Source: an uncultured Ignavibacteria bacterium (GTDB taxonomy: Bacteria; Bacteroidota; Ignavibacteria; Ignavibacteriales; Ignavibacteriaceae). Taken from it: a stretch of 13,761 nt of DNA. Location of the stretch: the NCBI GenBank assembly GCA_937996765.1, contig CALKUG010000175.1:1-13761 (forward strand), written 5' to 3'. Below, one piece after another: positions 1-7,636 of the stretch (position 1 is the stretch's first letter; each line of letters starts with the position of its first letter). The notes under the pieces are model-generated. The model worked only from the letters and a program-made list of their open reading frames with translations. It was not told the origin of the DNA and ran no database searches. A program made the position numbers and the translations under genes.

Positions 1-21
1 CTCAAGTAAAGCATCTTACCA

Positions 22-57
22 AAGCCCACGGAGGTTACACTCTGTGGGCTTCTTTAT
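22..57 (+). terminator. Rho-independent terminator of an upstream gene
   Basis: Arms 22-33 and 40-51 form a 12-pair stem with one G-T wobble, closed by a 6-base loop (34-39) and followed by a T-rich tail. This is a classic intrinsic terminator for a plus-strand gene lying mostly outside the window. The first nine bases read CTC AAG TAA, which could be Leu-Lys-stop, the very end of that gene; Lys is also the last residue of both complete T9SS cargoes here, but three codons cannot establish a gene. Confidence 0.85.
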
Positions 58-195
58 TTATAGTGGCTAATAATACACACTTTGTCTAAATATTAGCAGT
101 ATTTCTCTTAATATTGATTATTTCTCAGAGAATAAGAGTAATTTACCTGGTACGATTTTTGGATAATTACTTTATTTCTTAGCTAAAACAAGAGT

Positions 196-1056
196 ATGAA
201 AAACACAATTTTTGCGATTTTGATATTGGTATTTGGTTTCATGTTTGCCTCCTGTTCATCAGAGGGAACACCTGTTACCCCAACAAAAACATCCTTGAGT
301 ATAGAAGGTATTGTTTCGGAAGAGGGAACGGGCAGAGCCATTGGTCAGGTATTTATTGTTTCAACAACCTCCTCCCATGCGGTAGTTTCTGATATTGATG
401 GGTTTTATGCACTAAAAGATTTGCGCTCAGGTACTTATACCTTAACAGCAGTCAAATCTAATTACGATACCACAAAAATTGTGGTAACCGTTGATTCAGC
501 CAGAACAGTTACCCGTGGCGATATTGTAATGCGGGTAGTAAAAAATCCCGGAGGTATTCGTGGTAGAGTTATTGACCAATCGAACGATTCGGGTGTTGTT
601 GCCTCAAATATAACTACCAATCCTTTTCAAGGTCAGGTTAATACCGATAACTCCGGTAACTATTTGTTACTCAGTGTTACACCAGGTTCGTACGACCTTA
701 CAGCAACAAAATTTGGCTACTCATCCAAAACTATTAAAATGAAAGTGAGTGCCGACTCAATAAGCGTTGTTGATTTTATATTGGAACCGCTTTACGGTAC
801 AATAACGGGTAAAGTGATGGTAGATAGTTTAGTAACTTCACCGATTGAGGGTGTAAGCATCTCAACCTCCCCTGCAACCATGGTAGTAACCACTGACTCC
901 TCGGGGAATTTTACCATCTACAATGTGCCAAAGCTTACACAAGCATCGGCAAAATATACAGTAACAGCAATAAAACGTGGTTTTATTAATGCAAGTGTAC
1001 AAGTTGATTTGATTCCCGGCAAAATCACCCGTGCAGATATTTTGATGAGAAGGTAA
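196..1056 (+). CDS. Lipoprotein with three carboxypeptidase-regulatory-like (Ig-like) repeats
   Basis: A 286-residue exported lipoprotein. Residues 1-19 are a signal peptide with a hydrophobic core, ending in a lipobox-like FASC with the lipidated cysteine at position 20. The rest is three beta-sandwich repeats of about 80 residues (roughly 34-113, 119-197 and 199-286). Each opens with G-x-V/I-x-G-x-V and has a central D-x-x-G-x-(Y/F) and a P/R-G-x-Y-x-(L/V)-T-A turn; this is the CarboxypepD_reg-like / DUF4480 type fold common in Bacteroidota envelope proteins. No catalytic domain is visible, so a structural, glycan-binding or protein-binding role is inferred. It has no T9SS sorting domain, so it should sit in the outer or inner membrane by its lipid. 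It is first in a three-gene operon, 5 bases before the next start. Only a weak purine stretch (AAGAG) precedes the ATG. Confidence 0.85.
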   Translation: MKNTIFAILILVFGFMFASCSSEGTPVTPTKTSLSIEGIVSEEGTGRAIGQVFIVSTTSSHAVVSDIDGFYALKDLRSGTYTLTAVKSNYDTTKIVVTVDSARTVTRGDIVMRVVKNPGGIRGRVIDQSNDSGVVASNITTNPFQGQVNTDNSGNYLLLSVTPGSYDLTATKFGYSSKTIKMKVSADSISVVDFILEPLYGTITGKVMVDSLVTSPIEGVSISTSPATMVVTTDSSGNFTIYNVPKLTQASAKYTVTAIKRGFINASVQVDLIPGKITRADILMRR

Positions 1057-1061
1057 AAAAC

Positions 1062-1754
1062 TTGTATAGCTTATTTAAAATCATAGTTTTTATAATGATA
1101 GCCCAATTTGCATTGCGGTCACAGTCATTAACGTCCGATACCCTTTCCGCACCCATAACAACAACAACTGCTTCTGCGGCCGGATTAATTAAATTTGTTG
1201 GATTTAATGACCGTGAAGCACGAGGGTTATTAAACGGTGTGTATGTTTCAGGCGGAGTTAACCTTTTTGTGCTTTCTAAAGCGGCAACCGACAACGCTAC
1301 TCAGCTGCCTTTGTGGGTTGAGCCGGGTAGTCAGAAAATGTACGGTGGAAAAATAGGTGTGGTAATCTCTCCTTTTGTGGCTTCAGTATCTTATAACTTT
1401 TTAACACTCAACACCACAGAGTTAAGCTCCTATTTTGCGTTACCCCCATTACAGCCCGAGCAAGCAAATGAAACAGATCTTTCATTACATCAGGCATCGG
1501 CATCTTTTGGGATTATACCTGTAATATTAGCTTACAATTTTCTCGTTCCTTATGTAGGTATTAACACAGCCGTTAATTTGTATAATTTCCAAGATTATAA
1601 AACAACCGAATTTGGATTCGCTGTGGAAGCCGGTGGAATGATTAAATATGATATATTTTTTGTAGATGCAACGTATAAGTATTTTTTGGTAAACAAGGAC
1701 GTTTTTACCGACCAAATAAGCGTTTCGGGAGGCGTATGGATAGCTTTGTTTTAA
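1062..1754 (+). CDS. Probable small outer-membrane beta-barrel protein
   Basis: A 230-residue protein I cannot assign to a named family. The N-terminus (residues 1-22) is a signal peptide ending near RSQS. The mature part alternates hydrophobic and polar residues in short strands rich in Tyr, Phe and Gly (for example KIGVVISPFVASVSYNF, and VEAGGMIKYDIFFVDATYKYF), and the chain ends in Phe, which is the usual last residue of outer-membrane barrels recognised by the BAM complex. About eight strands would fit, but this is inference. The start is TTG at 1062: a GAGAAGG sequence lies about 9 bases upstream, and this start keeps the lysine before the hydrophobic core; an in-frame ATG at 1095 would shorten the signal peptide to a marginal length. 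The 3' end overlaps the next gene by 19 bases, implying translational coupling. A periplasmic beta-rich protein is the main alternative. Confidence 0.75.
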   Translation: MYSLFKIIVFIMIAQFALRSQSLTSDTLSAPITTTTASAAGLIKFVGFNDREARGLLNGVYVSGGVNLFVLSKAATDNATQLPLWVEPGSQKMYGGKIGVVISPFVASVSYNFLTLNTTELSSYFALPPLQPEQANETDLSLHQASASFGIIPVILAYNFLVPYVGINTAVNLYNFQDYKTTEFGFAVEAGGMIKYDIFFVDATYKYFLVNKDVFTDQISVSGGVWIALF

Positions 1755-3901
1755 GACGGTTTCTATTACTATCTATTTTCTTGATGGTAACATTTGTGGT
1801 TCAAGCCCAAACGCCTCCGGGTTGGTTTGTGCGAACCTCCGATAATAATCACATTATCTCAATTCCCTTATCAACTGCACCCAATTTGGGCGGTACGCCC
1901 ATTGCAGCGGGAGATTATATTGGTGCTTTTTACGATAGCACAACAACAATTCAGGCATGTGCCGGTATGGTTGTTTGGCCAAGTGGCGGCTCGGGAAATA
2001 TACCCCTTACTGTTTGGGGTAACGACGGGCTTACTGCGGCAAAAGACGGTTATACTTCAGGCGATACGCTCAAATTCAAAATTTGGCAAAAGGCCACAGG
2101 TAAAATATTTGAAGCCAAGTTCACCTTTTCGTTAGGCCCATCGCTGTATGCGCCCAACGGGACAAGCGTGGTATCAGCGATTACTATAGTTGGCTCGGGT
2201 GTAACAACGGGTCCGGGTTGGGTGATACATCCTTCGGATAACAACCACTTAATAGCAGTTCCTGTATCGGGCAGTTATCTTCTTGAAGGGAAGGCAATTG
2301 CAGTTGGCGATTATGTAGGCGTATTTTACGATTCAAGCGGAACGCTCGCTTGTGCCGGTTACCAACAATGGAGCGGAACCAGTGTGGCCATAACCGCATG
2401 GGGTGATGATGCGGCCGTGCCGGGTAAATCGGGTATGGCTAATGCCGAAGCTTTTCAGTGGTTGGTATGGAGAGCAAGCGATGGCGTAGTGTTTAGAGTA
2501 AAGCCAAATTATGATTTTTTAGGTTTTATAAACGATAGTCTTTATGTTGTTAACGGAACAAGTGGAATAACAGGTTTTGTTTCGACAGGCAGATACTCAG
2601 GGGGAACAGTAATAGAATACATTATACTCAATTACATTGCCTCATTTCAAAGCACACTTCAAAGCCGCTCATATAGAATGATTGGCTTACCCGGAACAGG
2701 TGCTGTAACACTCAGCAGCAGATTGATACGGGGTCGCCCCAATTTAGAGTGGGTTGCTTTCTACGATGGAGGTGATGAAGTTTATGTGCCCTATACCGAA
2801 GAAAATAAAGATCAATTTGTTTTTGCACCAGGCAAGGCCTTTTGGGTACTTTCGAAATTCCCGTTTATTGTAGATTCGGTAAAAGTAAGTAAAGTGAATC
2901 TTTCAACAAACAACACGTATTCCATACCACTAAGACCCGGTTGGAATATGATTTCAAACCCGTTTGATGCGGCATTAAATTGGATTTCCATTCAGAACAC
3001 CAATAACATAAGCGATAAAATTTACAATTTTGTTAACGGTGTTTACGAAAGCAAATCGAATATATTTGAAATTTTCAAAGGATATTACCTCTATAATCGT
3101 AAGGGACTAACGGAGTTAATTCTCCCTTATCAACCGCTAAGCAATGAGGTAGTAACTCAACAAAAATTCAATCAAAACGAATCACTTGAGCTTTCGATTA
3201 TTGTTGATAACGAATTGCGTTCTGCTGCAAACATCATCAACGATTCTAACTCTCTTTCCGATCTTGACGACAGAGACCAATTTGCCCCACCGGGAAATTT
3301 TGAAGAATATAAAATTGCACTCATAAACCCGAGTGACCAGGGCTATAAGTTTCTTGAAAGCGAAGCCAGACCTTTTAGTAAAGAAGGCGAGGTATATGAA
3401 CTCGAAATTAAAGCAATACCCGGCAAACCCTTTAACGTAGAGTTTTCGGGCGTTTCTACTTTTGGTGTGCAATCAATGATTCTTATAGATTTAACTACCA
3501 AAATCGTTTATGATATTATGCTCGATAGCAGCATTACGTTAGTGCAATACGAACAAAATAATCATTACCGCTTACTGATGGGCGAAAGTTCATTTGCAGA
3601 GCGTGAAAAAGATGCCGTATTAGGTGAGTTTACATTGTATCAAAACTACCCAAACCCATTTAACCCTACTACCACCATTCAGTTTTTTATAGCCGAAGAA
3701 GGAAGTGCCACACTTAGAATAGTAAATACCCTTGGTGAAGAAGTTTACAGCAACCAAATGAACCATCTTGAGCGAGGTGTGCACACTTTGCAGTGGAATG
3801 CTTCAGGAGCTGCAAGCGGTGTTTATATAGCAACGGTTTCAGGCGTTTTGTTGAACAATGCTGTGTTTTCACAATCAAAGAAGTTATTGCTCACAAAATA
3901 A
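1736..3901 (+). CDS. T9SS-exported surface protein with duplicated N-terminal domain
   Basis: A 721-residue secreted protein. Residues 1-25 are a signal peptide (RR, hydrophobic core, VQAQ cleavage region). Residues 27-152 and 159-282 are two copies of one domain; both carry SDNNH, GDY(I/V)GxFYDS, ACAG and WGxD. Residues about 310-465 contain the PGWNMISNPF motif (401-410), a module I recall from many T9SS cargoes in Ignavibacteria relatives, with no known activity. Residues about 480-620 are beta-rich and unassigned. Residues 630-721 are a type A T9SS C-terminal sorting domain: YQNYPNPFNPTTTI (635-648), a central NTLGEEV, then GVYIATV, ending in basic residues. The protein should cross the outer membrane through T9SS and be cleaved and anchored to the surface or released. 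No enzyme motif is seen, so adhesion or substrate binding is only a guess. It is last in its operon, overlapping the barrel gene by 19 bases. Confidence 0.85.
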   Translation: MDSFVLRRFLLLSIFLMVTFVVQAQTPPGWFVRTSDNNHIISIPLSTAPNLGGTPIAAGDYIGAFYDSTTTIQACAGMVVWPSGGSGNIPLTVWGNDGLTAAKDGYTSGDTLKFKIWQKATGKIFEAKFTFSLGPSLYAPNGTSVVSAITIVGSGVTTGPGWVIHPSDNNHLIAVPVSGSYLLEGKAIAVGDYVGVFYDSSGTLACAGYQQWSGTSVAITAWGDDAAVPGKSGMANAEAFQWLVWRASDGVVFRVKPNYDFLGFINDSLYVVNGTSGITGFVSTGRYSGGTVIEYIILNYIASFQSTLQSRSYRMIGLPGTGAVTLSSRLIRGRPNLEWVAFYDGGDEVYVPYTEENKDQFVFAPGKAFWVLSKFPFIVDSVKVSKVNLSTNNTYSIPLRPGWNMISNPFDAALNWISIQNTNNISDKIYNFVNGVYESKSNIFEIFKGYYLYNRKGLTELILPYQPLSNEVVTQQKFNQNESLELSIIVDNELRSAANIINDSNSLSDLDDRDQFAPPGNFEEYKIALINPSDQGYKFLESEARPFSKEGEVYELEIKAIPGKPFNVEFSGVSTFGVQSMILIDLTTKIVYDIMLDSSITLVQYEQNNHYRLLMGESSFAEREKDAVLGEFTLYQNYPNPFNPTTTIQFFIAEEGSATLRIVNTLGEEVYSNQMNHLERGVHTLQWNASGAASGVYIATVSGVLLNNAVFSQSKKLLLTK
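1814..2581 (+). repeat. Tandem duplication of a ~125-residue coding module
   Basis: Copy 1 (1814-2191) and copy 2 (2210-2581) encode the two N-terminal domains of the 721-residue cargo, separated by a 6-residue linker. The alignment is nearly colinear: both begin with PGW, then SDNNH, GDY(I/V)GxFYDS, ACAG, WGxD, (I/V)W and NGTS. The two differ at many positions and in small gaps, so this is an old protein-level duplication and not a recent DNA repeat. Confidence 0.8.
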
Positions 3902-4063
3902 AAAAGTGAGTTTAAAACAATATTCATAACAGATAATAACTATTGGGGGAGTATCATTTTAATTAACGAGCCCATCTTAGTATTTTAAAGTTTGGATTAG
4001 AAAGAATTACCTCAGCGGTATCTCGATATACTGCAACTGCATCAAGAGTCAGGATTTTATTGT

Positions 4064-4696
4064 ATGTGGAAAGAATTTAAGCAAATAGTTTATAGGGCGT
4101 TGGTTCCTCTTATTCGTTATAAGCGACTAAGGGAGTGGAAGTTGTATCTTAATAGTAGTGAGCAAATAAACATTGTTGTGGGTGCAGGCACTACCGAATT
4201 CAAAGGTTGGTTTTCAACGGATATTGATACACTCAACTTGCTGAAGGAAGAAGACTTCAAAAAGTATTTTCCTCAAAAGAAAATTAACAGAGTTCTCGCC
4301 GAGCACGTCTATGAACATTTAAGCGAAGCAGATATTATTACCGCGATGAAAAATATCCATAAATACTCGGAGGATGCAGTAACAGTACGCGTTGCCGTTC
4401 CTGATGGTTACCATAACGATCCTGCGTATATTGAACGCGTTCGTCCCGGAGGAACAGGGGCAGGAGCCCACGACCACAAGCATTTATTTACTTATAAATC
4501 ATTAGGCGAGCTTTGTAATAAAGCAGGATTTGAAGGAAAACCCGTTGAGTATTTTGACGAAAACAAAGTATTTCATCAAGGGTATCAAAATGATGAACGG
4601 GGAATTATTACACGCTCGTTTGTTAACGACGACAGAAATATAAACGGCGTACCACGCTACACATCACTTATAATGGACTTCACAAAAAAGAGGTAG
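4064..4696 (+). CDS. Class I SAM-dependent methyltransferase (COG4627-like)
   Basis: A 210-residue cytoplasmic protein. The SAM-binding first motif is a degenerate glycine loop, VVGAGTTEFKGWFSTDID (38-55), with Asp53 or Asp55 as the acidic residue that would contact the ribose. AEHVYEHL (79-86) is the characteristic post-II motif of the predicted methyltransferases in COG4627, and VPDGYH (112-117) and HDHKHLFTY (136-144) match the rest of that family. Substrate is unknown; relatives often lie in polysaccharide clusters. The start is supported by AGGA about 9 bases upstream. It opens a run of five plus-strand genes; the 162 bases before it contain no clear terminator for the preceding operon, so read-through is possible. 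The GxGxG loop is weak, so loss of catalysis cannot be excluded. Confidence 0.8.
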   Translation: MWKEFKQIVYRALVPLIRYKRLREWKLYLNSSEQINIVVGAGTTEFKGWFSTDIDTLNLLKEEDFKKYFPQKKINRVLAEHVYEHLSEADIITAMKNIHKYSEDAVTVRVAVPDGYHNDPAYIERVRPGGTGAGAHDHKHLFTYKSLGELCNKAGFEGKPVEYFDENKVFHQGYQNDERGIITRSFVNDDRNINGVPRYTSLIMDFTKKR

Positions 4697-4731
4697 TTTA
4701 CCTCAAGCAGATAAGGATACCACTAAAACCA

Positions 4732-5469
4732 ATGAGTTTTCAAGCAGTTAGAAAAATAAAAGGAATAGCAGAAGCATTCACAAAAATTCCGGAGGGAACA
4801 GATACCACCGCTCTACTTAAAGGATTTGCACAGGATGTTGCGCAGTGGTGGTCATCCATGGATTATAATCGGAACTCCGTAGCCGATGAATCCCCGTGGA
4901 TAACTTTTTCGGCAATACGTTTTTTAGAGGGATATCTTAAGCCGAATATGGAGGTGTTCGAATTTGGCTCGGGTGGCTCAACACTCTTTTTTAGAAAGCG
5001 TGTGAAACACGTTACGTCGATTGAACATCACAGAGAGTGGTTCGAAGTGCTCTCAAAACACATTAAAGAATTGCCTGTAAAAAACACCACACTCATGCTT
5101 ATTGAACCCGAGAAAGATGCAGCGCCAATTCCTGATTCCGCACTTTCCGAACCCGTACTTTACCGTTCGTCGGATGGAAACTATCGCACTCAATCCTTCC
5201 GCTCCTACGCCTCAGCAATAGACAGATACGAAGATGGAAAATTCGATTTAGTAACCGTTGACGGCAGGGCAAGAAATTCGTGTTTTCTCCATGCACTAAA
5301 AAAAGTAAAAGTAGGAGGTTATTTGATGCTCGATAACTCCGAGAGAAATGAATATGGCCCCTGCTTTAAAGAGATGCAAAAACTGAAATGGGAAAAGGTG
5401 TCTTTTACAGGTCTTATACCCTATACTTCCCTTTTCTCAAGAACAACATTCTGGAAAAGAACCCAATGA
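4732..5469 (+). CDS. Class I SAM-dependent methyltransferase
   Basis: A 245-residue cytoplasmic protein. The N-terminal 60 residues are helical and lead to SPWITFSAIRFLEGYL, then motif I VFEFGSGGST (75-84), which is a complete SAM glycine loop. IEHH (97-100) gives the acidic ribose contact at Glu98; VTVDGRAR (174-181) and GGYLMLDNSER (195-205) match motifs IV and VI of Methyltransf_24-type enzymes often found in glycan clusters. Methyl acceptor is unknown; sugar or lipid-linked glycan is the inference from the following glycosyltransferase. It starts 35 bases after the first methyltransferase, and its stop overlaps the next start as ATGA, so the pair is translationally coupled. AAGGA is present but 14 bases before the ATG, further than usual. 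Confidence 0.85.
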   Translation: MSFQAVRKIKGIAEAFTKIPEGTDTTALLKGFAQDVAQWWSSMDYNRNSVADESPWITFSAIRFLEGYLKPNMEVFEFGSGGSTLFFRKRVKHVTSIEHHREWFEVLSKHIKELPVKNTTLMLIEPEKDAAPIPDSALSEPVLYRSSDGNYRTQSFRSYASAIDRYEDGKFDLVTVDGRARNSCFLHALKKVKVGGYLMLDNSERNEYGPCFKEMQKLKWEKVSFTGLIPYTSLFSRTTFWKRTQ

Positions 5470-6365
5470 GTTTTGCTCCTGTTGCATTGTTTTGTTTTAA
5501 TAGAACCGATCACCTTAAACAAAGTGTGACCGCCTTGCAACAAAACACACTTGCGCGCAACACCGATGTTATTTTTTTTTCTGACGGACCCCGAAATAAC
5601 TCTGAAATCCCAACCATACAAGAAATACGCAGTTATCTTAAAACGGTTCAAGGATTCAATTCGGTTACAGTGGTAGAACAGCCAAAGAACAAGGGTTTGG
5701 CAAATTCTATTATTGATGGTGTAACAGAATTGCTGCAAACACATAATCAGCTTATTGTTCTTGAAGATGATTTAGTAAGCTCCCCCCACTTCCTCAGTTT
5801 TATGAATGATGCCCTTGAGTTATACAAAGATGATTTGCGATTTGCATCGGTGCATGGATATTGCTATCCCGTTGGAGAAACTTTGCCTGATACTTTTTTC
5901 TTGAAGGGTGCAGATTGTTGGGGTTGGGCAACAACAGCCCAAGCATGGAAAGTGTTTAACGCTAACGGTAGCGAGCTATTAACACAAATTAAAGAAAACA
6001 ATTTGGTAAATGAGTTCGATTTTAACGGTGCATATCCTTACACAAAAATGCTTCAAAAACAGATAGAGGGCAAAAACAACTCTTGGGCAATTCGTTGGTA
6101 TGCAAGTGCTTTTTTAAATAATATGTTTACGTTGTACCCGGGTAAATCATTAGTAAAAAATATTGGTGCAGATAGCAGTGGAACACATTTTGGTACCACA
6201 AGCTATTTTGACGTTGATATAAGCAATGCCCCTGTTACATTGATTAAAAAAGAAATTAATGAAGATTTAACGGCAAAAGAAATTATTGCGAGTTATTTTA
6301 AACGTACCTCTGGTAATGTTCCGTGGTACTTACGATTATCGCGGATATTAAAACGATTAGGATAG
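5466..6365 (+). CDS. Glycosyltransferase, GT2/GNT-I-like fold
   Basis: A 299-residue cytoplasmic or membrane-associated enzyme expected to transfer a sugar from a nucleotide donor. VALFCFNRTDHL (6-17) is the first Rossmann strand of GT-A enzymes, EQPKNKGLANSI (71-82) is the donor-binding region, and LEDDLVSSPHFL (99-110) holds the DxD-type metal site (Glu100-Asp101-Asp102), as in GNT-I-like (GT13) and GT2 proteins. CWGWATTAQAW (151-161) is a further motif common in this group. No transmembrane helix is seen. The start at 5466 forms an ATGA overlap with the upstream methyltransferase; an in-frame ATG at 5388 would add 26 residues that lie wholly inside that gene and do not match the fold. A run of nine T bases lies in codons for IFFS near residues 36-39. 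The acceptor is unknown. Confidence 0.85.
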   Translation: MSFAPVALFCFNRTDHLKQSVTALQQNTLARNTDVIFFSDGPRNNSEIPTIQEIRSYLKTVQGFNSVTVVEQPKNKGLANSIIDGVTELLQTHNQLIVLEDDLVSSPHFLSFMNDALELYKDDLRFASVHGYCYPVGETLPDTFFLKGADCWGWATTAQAWKVFNANGSELLTQIKENNLVNEFDFNGAYPYTKMLQKQIEGKNNSWAIRWYASAFLNNMFTLYPGKSLVKNIGADSSGTHFGTTSYFDVDISNAPVTLIKKEINEDLTAKEIIASYFKRTSGNVPWYLRLSRILKRLG

Positions 6366-6378
6366 AATAGGACTGTTT

Positions 6379-7632
6379 ATGAAAACTATTGTTGCAATAG
6401 TGTTGACAATATTTTTAACATTTTTTTTGACAAAGCAAATAAGCGCTCAAGATACTGTACGTATTGCTTCTTACAATATGCTTGCATACTCGGGAATAAC
6501 AAGCGACACCACATTGCGCAATCCCTCGCTGCGTACTATAATGTCGTCTCTTAAACCTGATATACTTGTTGTTCAGGAAATTAACGGACGTAATACAGCA
6601 ACGGGCTTTTTAACCAACGTACTTAAAGCTGTTGATTCAAATTATGTGATGGGCCCTTTTCGCGATAGTTTTGACTCAGAGCGTGCAATATTTTTTAAGT
6701 CAAACAAATTCCAATCTTTTGCAAACGTACAGCATGCAACTTCGTTACGTGATATCAACGAGTTTAAACTCATACACAAAATTTCGGGTGACACATTGCG
6801 TTTGTTTGGATTGCATTTAAAAGCCGGTACAAATACTTCAGATGTTAACCAACGTGCAGGTGAAGCAGCGGTGTTAAGAAAAGCGGTAGATTCACTTTCC
6901 GAAACATCACTTTTTTTAGCACTTGGAGATTATAACATTTACGGTGCAGATGAACCTGCATATGTAACAATAACCTCAGATGGCAATAATCCAAAAACGA
7001 AGTTTTACGATCCCCTCACTATGCCGGGAGTTTGGCAAAATAGCTTTTATGCATTGTATCATACACAATCTCCGCGAACAACTGTTTTTGGTGGTGGATC
7101 GGCAGGCGGATTAGACGACCGTTTGGATATCATTTTTATGTCGCCTGCAATAAAAGATTCTCAATCAGTTTATATGATTGGCAACAGTTATCGTGCATTT
7201 GGTAACGACGGAAACCGCTATAATCAAGCGGTAAACTGGGGAAGTAACGGAGCAGTTGGAAACACAGTGGCGCAGGCATTACATGATGCATCAGATCATC
7301 TACCGGTTGTGGCAAATTTTGTATTCAAGAAACAAAGCGTTTCTATAGACCGCGGTGAATTACCAAAAGATTTTTCTCTTGAGCAAAACTTTCCAAATCC
7401 TTTTAATCCGAGTACAACCATCAGATATGCAATACCCGAAGAGAGTAATGTTACACTTCGCGTATTTAATACGCTTGGTGAATTGGTTTCGGAGTTAATT
7501 AGAAACGATGTTTACGCACCAGGAACGTATGATATAGCTTTTAATGCCGACACACTACCCTCAGGTCTTTATGTGTATCAGTTAGTTGTTGAAGGTGTGG
7601 TGTATAGTAAAGCAATGATGTTGATTAAGTAG
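6379..7632 (+). CDS. T9SS-exported endonuclease/exonuclease/phosphatase-family protein
   Basis: A 417-residue secreted hydrolase. Residues 1-24 are a signal peptide (cleavage near ISAQ). Residues 25-315 are an EEP-fold catalytic domain with the expected residues: Asn33 in SYNML, Glu68 in VVQEI, His146 in LHLKAG, Asp184 and Asn186 in GDYN, Asp250 in DRLDIIF, and Asp306-His307 in SDHLPV. The full set suggests a metal-dependent phosphodiesterase active on DNA, RNA or another phosphoester; substrate cannot be told from sequence. Residues 330-417 are a type A T9SS sorting domain with QNFPNPFNPSTTI (336-348), NTLGELV and a SKAMMLIK end. It follows the glycosyltransferase by 13 bases with a good AGGA 6 bases before the ATG, and is 4 bases before the cupin gene. 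A secreted nuclease for extracellular DNA or phosphate scavenging is a plausible inference. Confidence 0.9.
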   Translation: MKTIVAIVLTIFLTFFLTKQISAQDTVRIASYNMLAYSGITSDTTLRNPSLRTIMSSLKPDILVVQEINGRNTATGFLTNVLKAVDSNYVMGPFRDSFDSERAIFFKSNKFQSFANVQHATSLRDINEFKLIHKISGDTLRLFGLHLKAGTNTSDVNQRAGEAAVLRKAVDSLSETSLFLALGDYNIYGADEPAYVTITSDGNNPKTKFYDPLTMPGVWQNSFYALYHTQSPRTTVFGGGSAGGLDDRLDIIFMSPAIKDSQSVYMIGNSYRAFGNDGNRYNQAVNWGSNGAVGNTVAQALHDASDHLPVVANFVFKKQSVSIDRGELPKDFSLEQNFPNPFNPSTTIRYAIPEESNVTLRVFNTLGELVSELIRNDVYAPGTYDIAFNADTLPSGLYVYQLVVEGVVYSKAMMLIK

Positions 7633-7636
7633 GTAG

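Noticed and set aside
66..97. Inverted repeat GCTAATA / TATTAGC with an 18-base loop
   Set aside because: The arms are only 7 bases of AT-rich sequence and have no supporting context.
121..138. Palindrome TTCTCaGAGAA (122-132) and the shared 10-mer TTTCTCAGAG, also at 8537-8546
   Set aside because: A shared 10-mer is expected by chance in a window this long, and the flanking bases differ between the two sites.
1025..1294. Minus-strand open frame of 89 residues
   Set aside because: It lies opposite the real plus-strand lipoprotein and barrel genes and shows no signal peptide, motif or ribosome-binding site.
1794..2135. Plus-strand 113-residue open frame
   Set aside because: It is another frame inside the duplicated-domain T9SS cargo and has no recognisable features.
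6421..6428. T8 run in the signal-peptide codons of the T9SS nuclease, as a phase-variation tract
   Set aside because: Phe/Leu-rich signal peptides in AT-rich DNA often produce such runs; there is nothing else to suggest switching.
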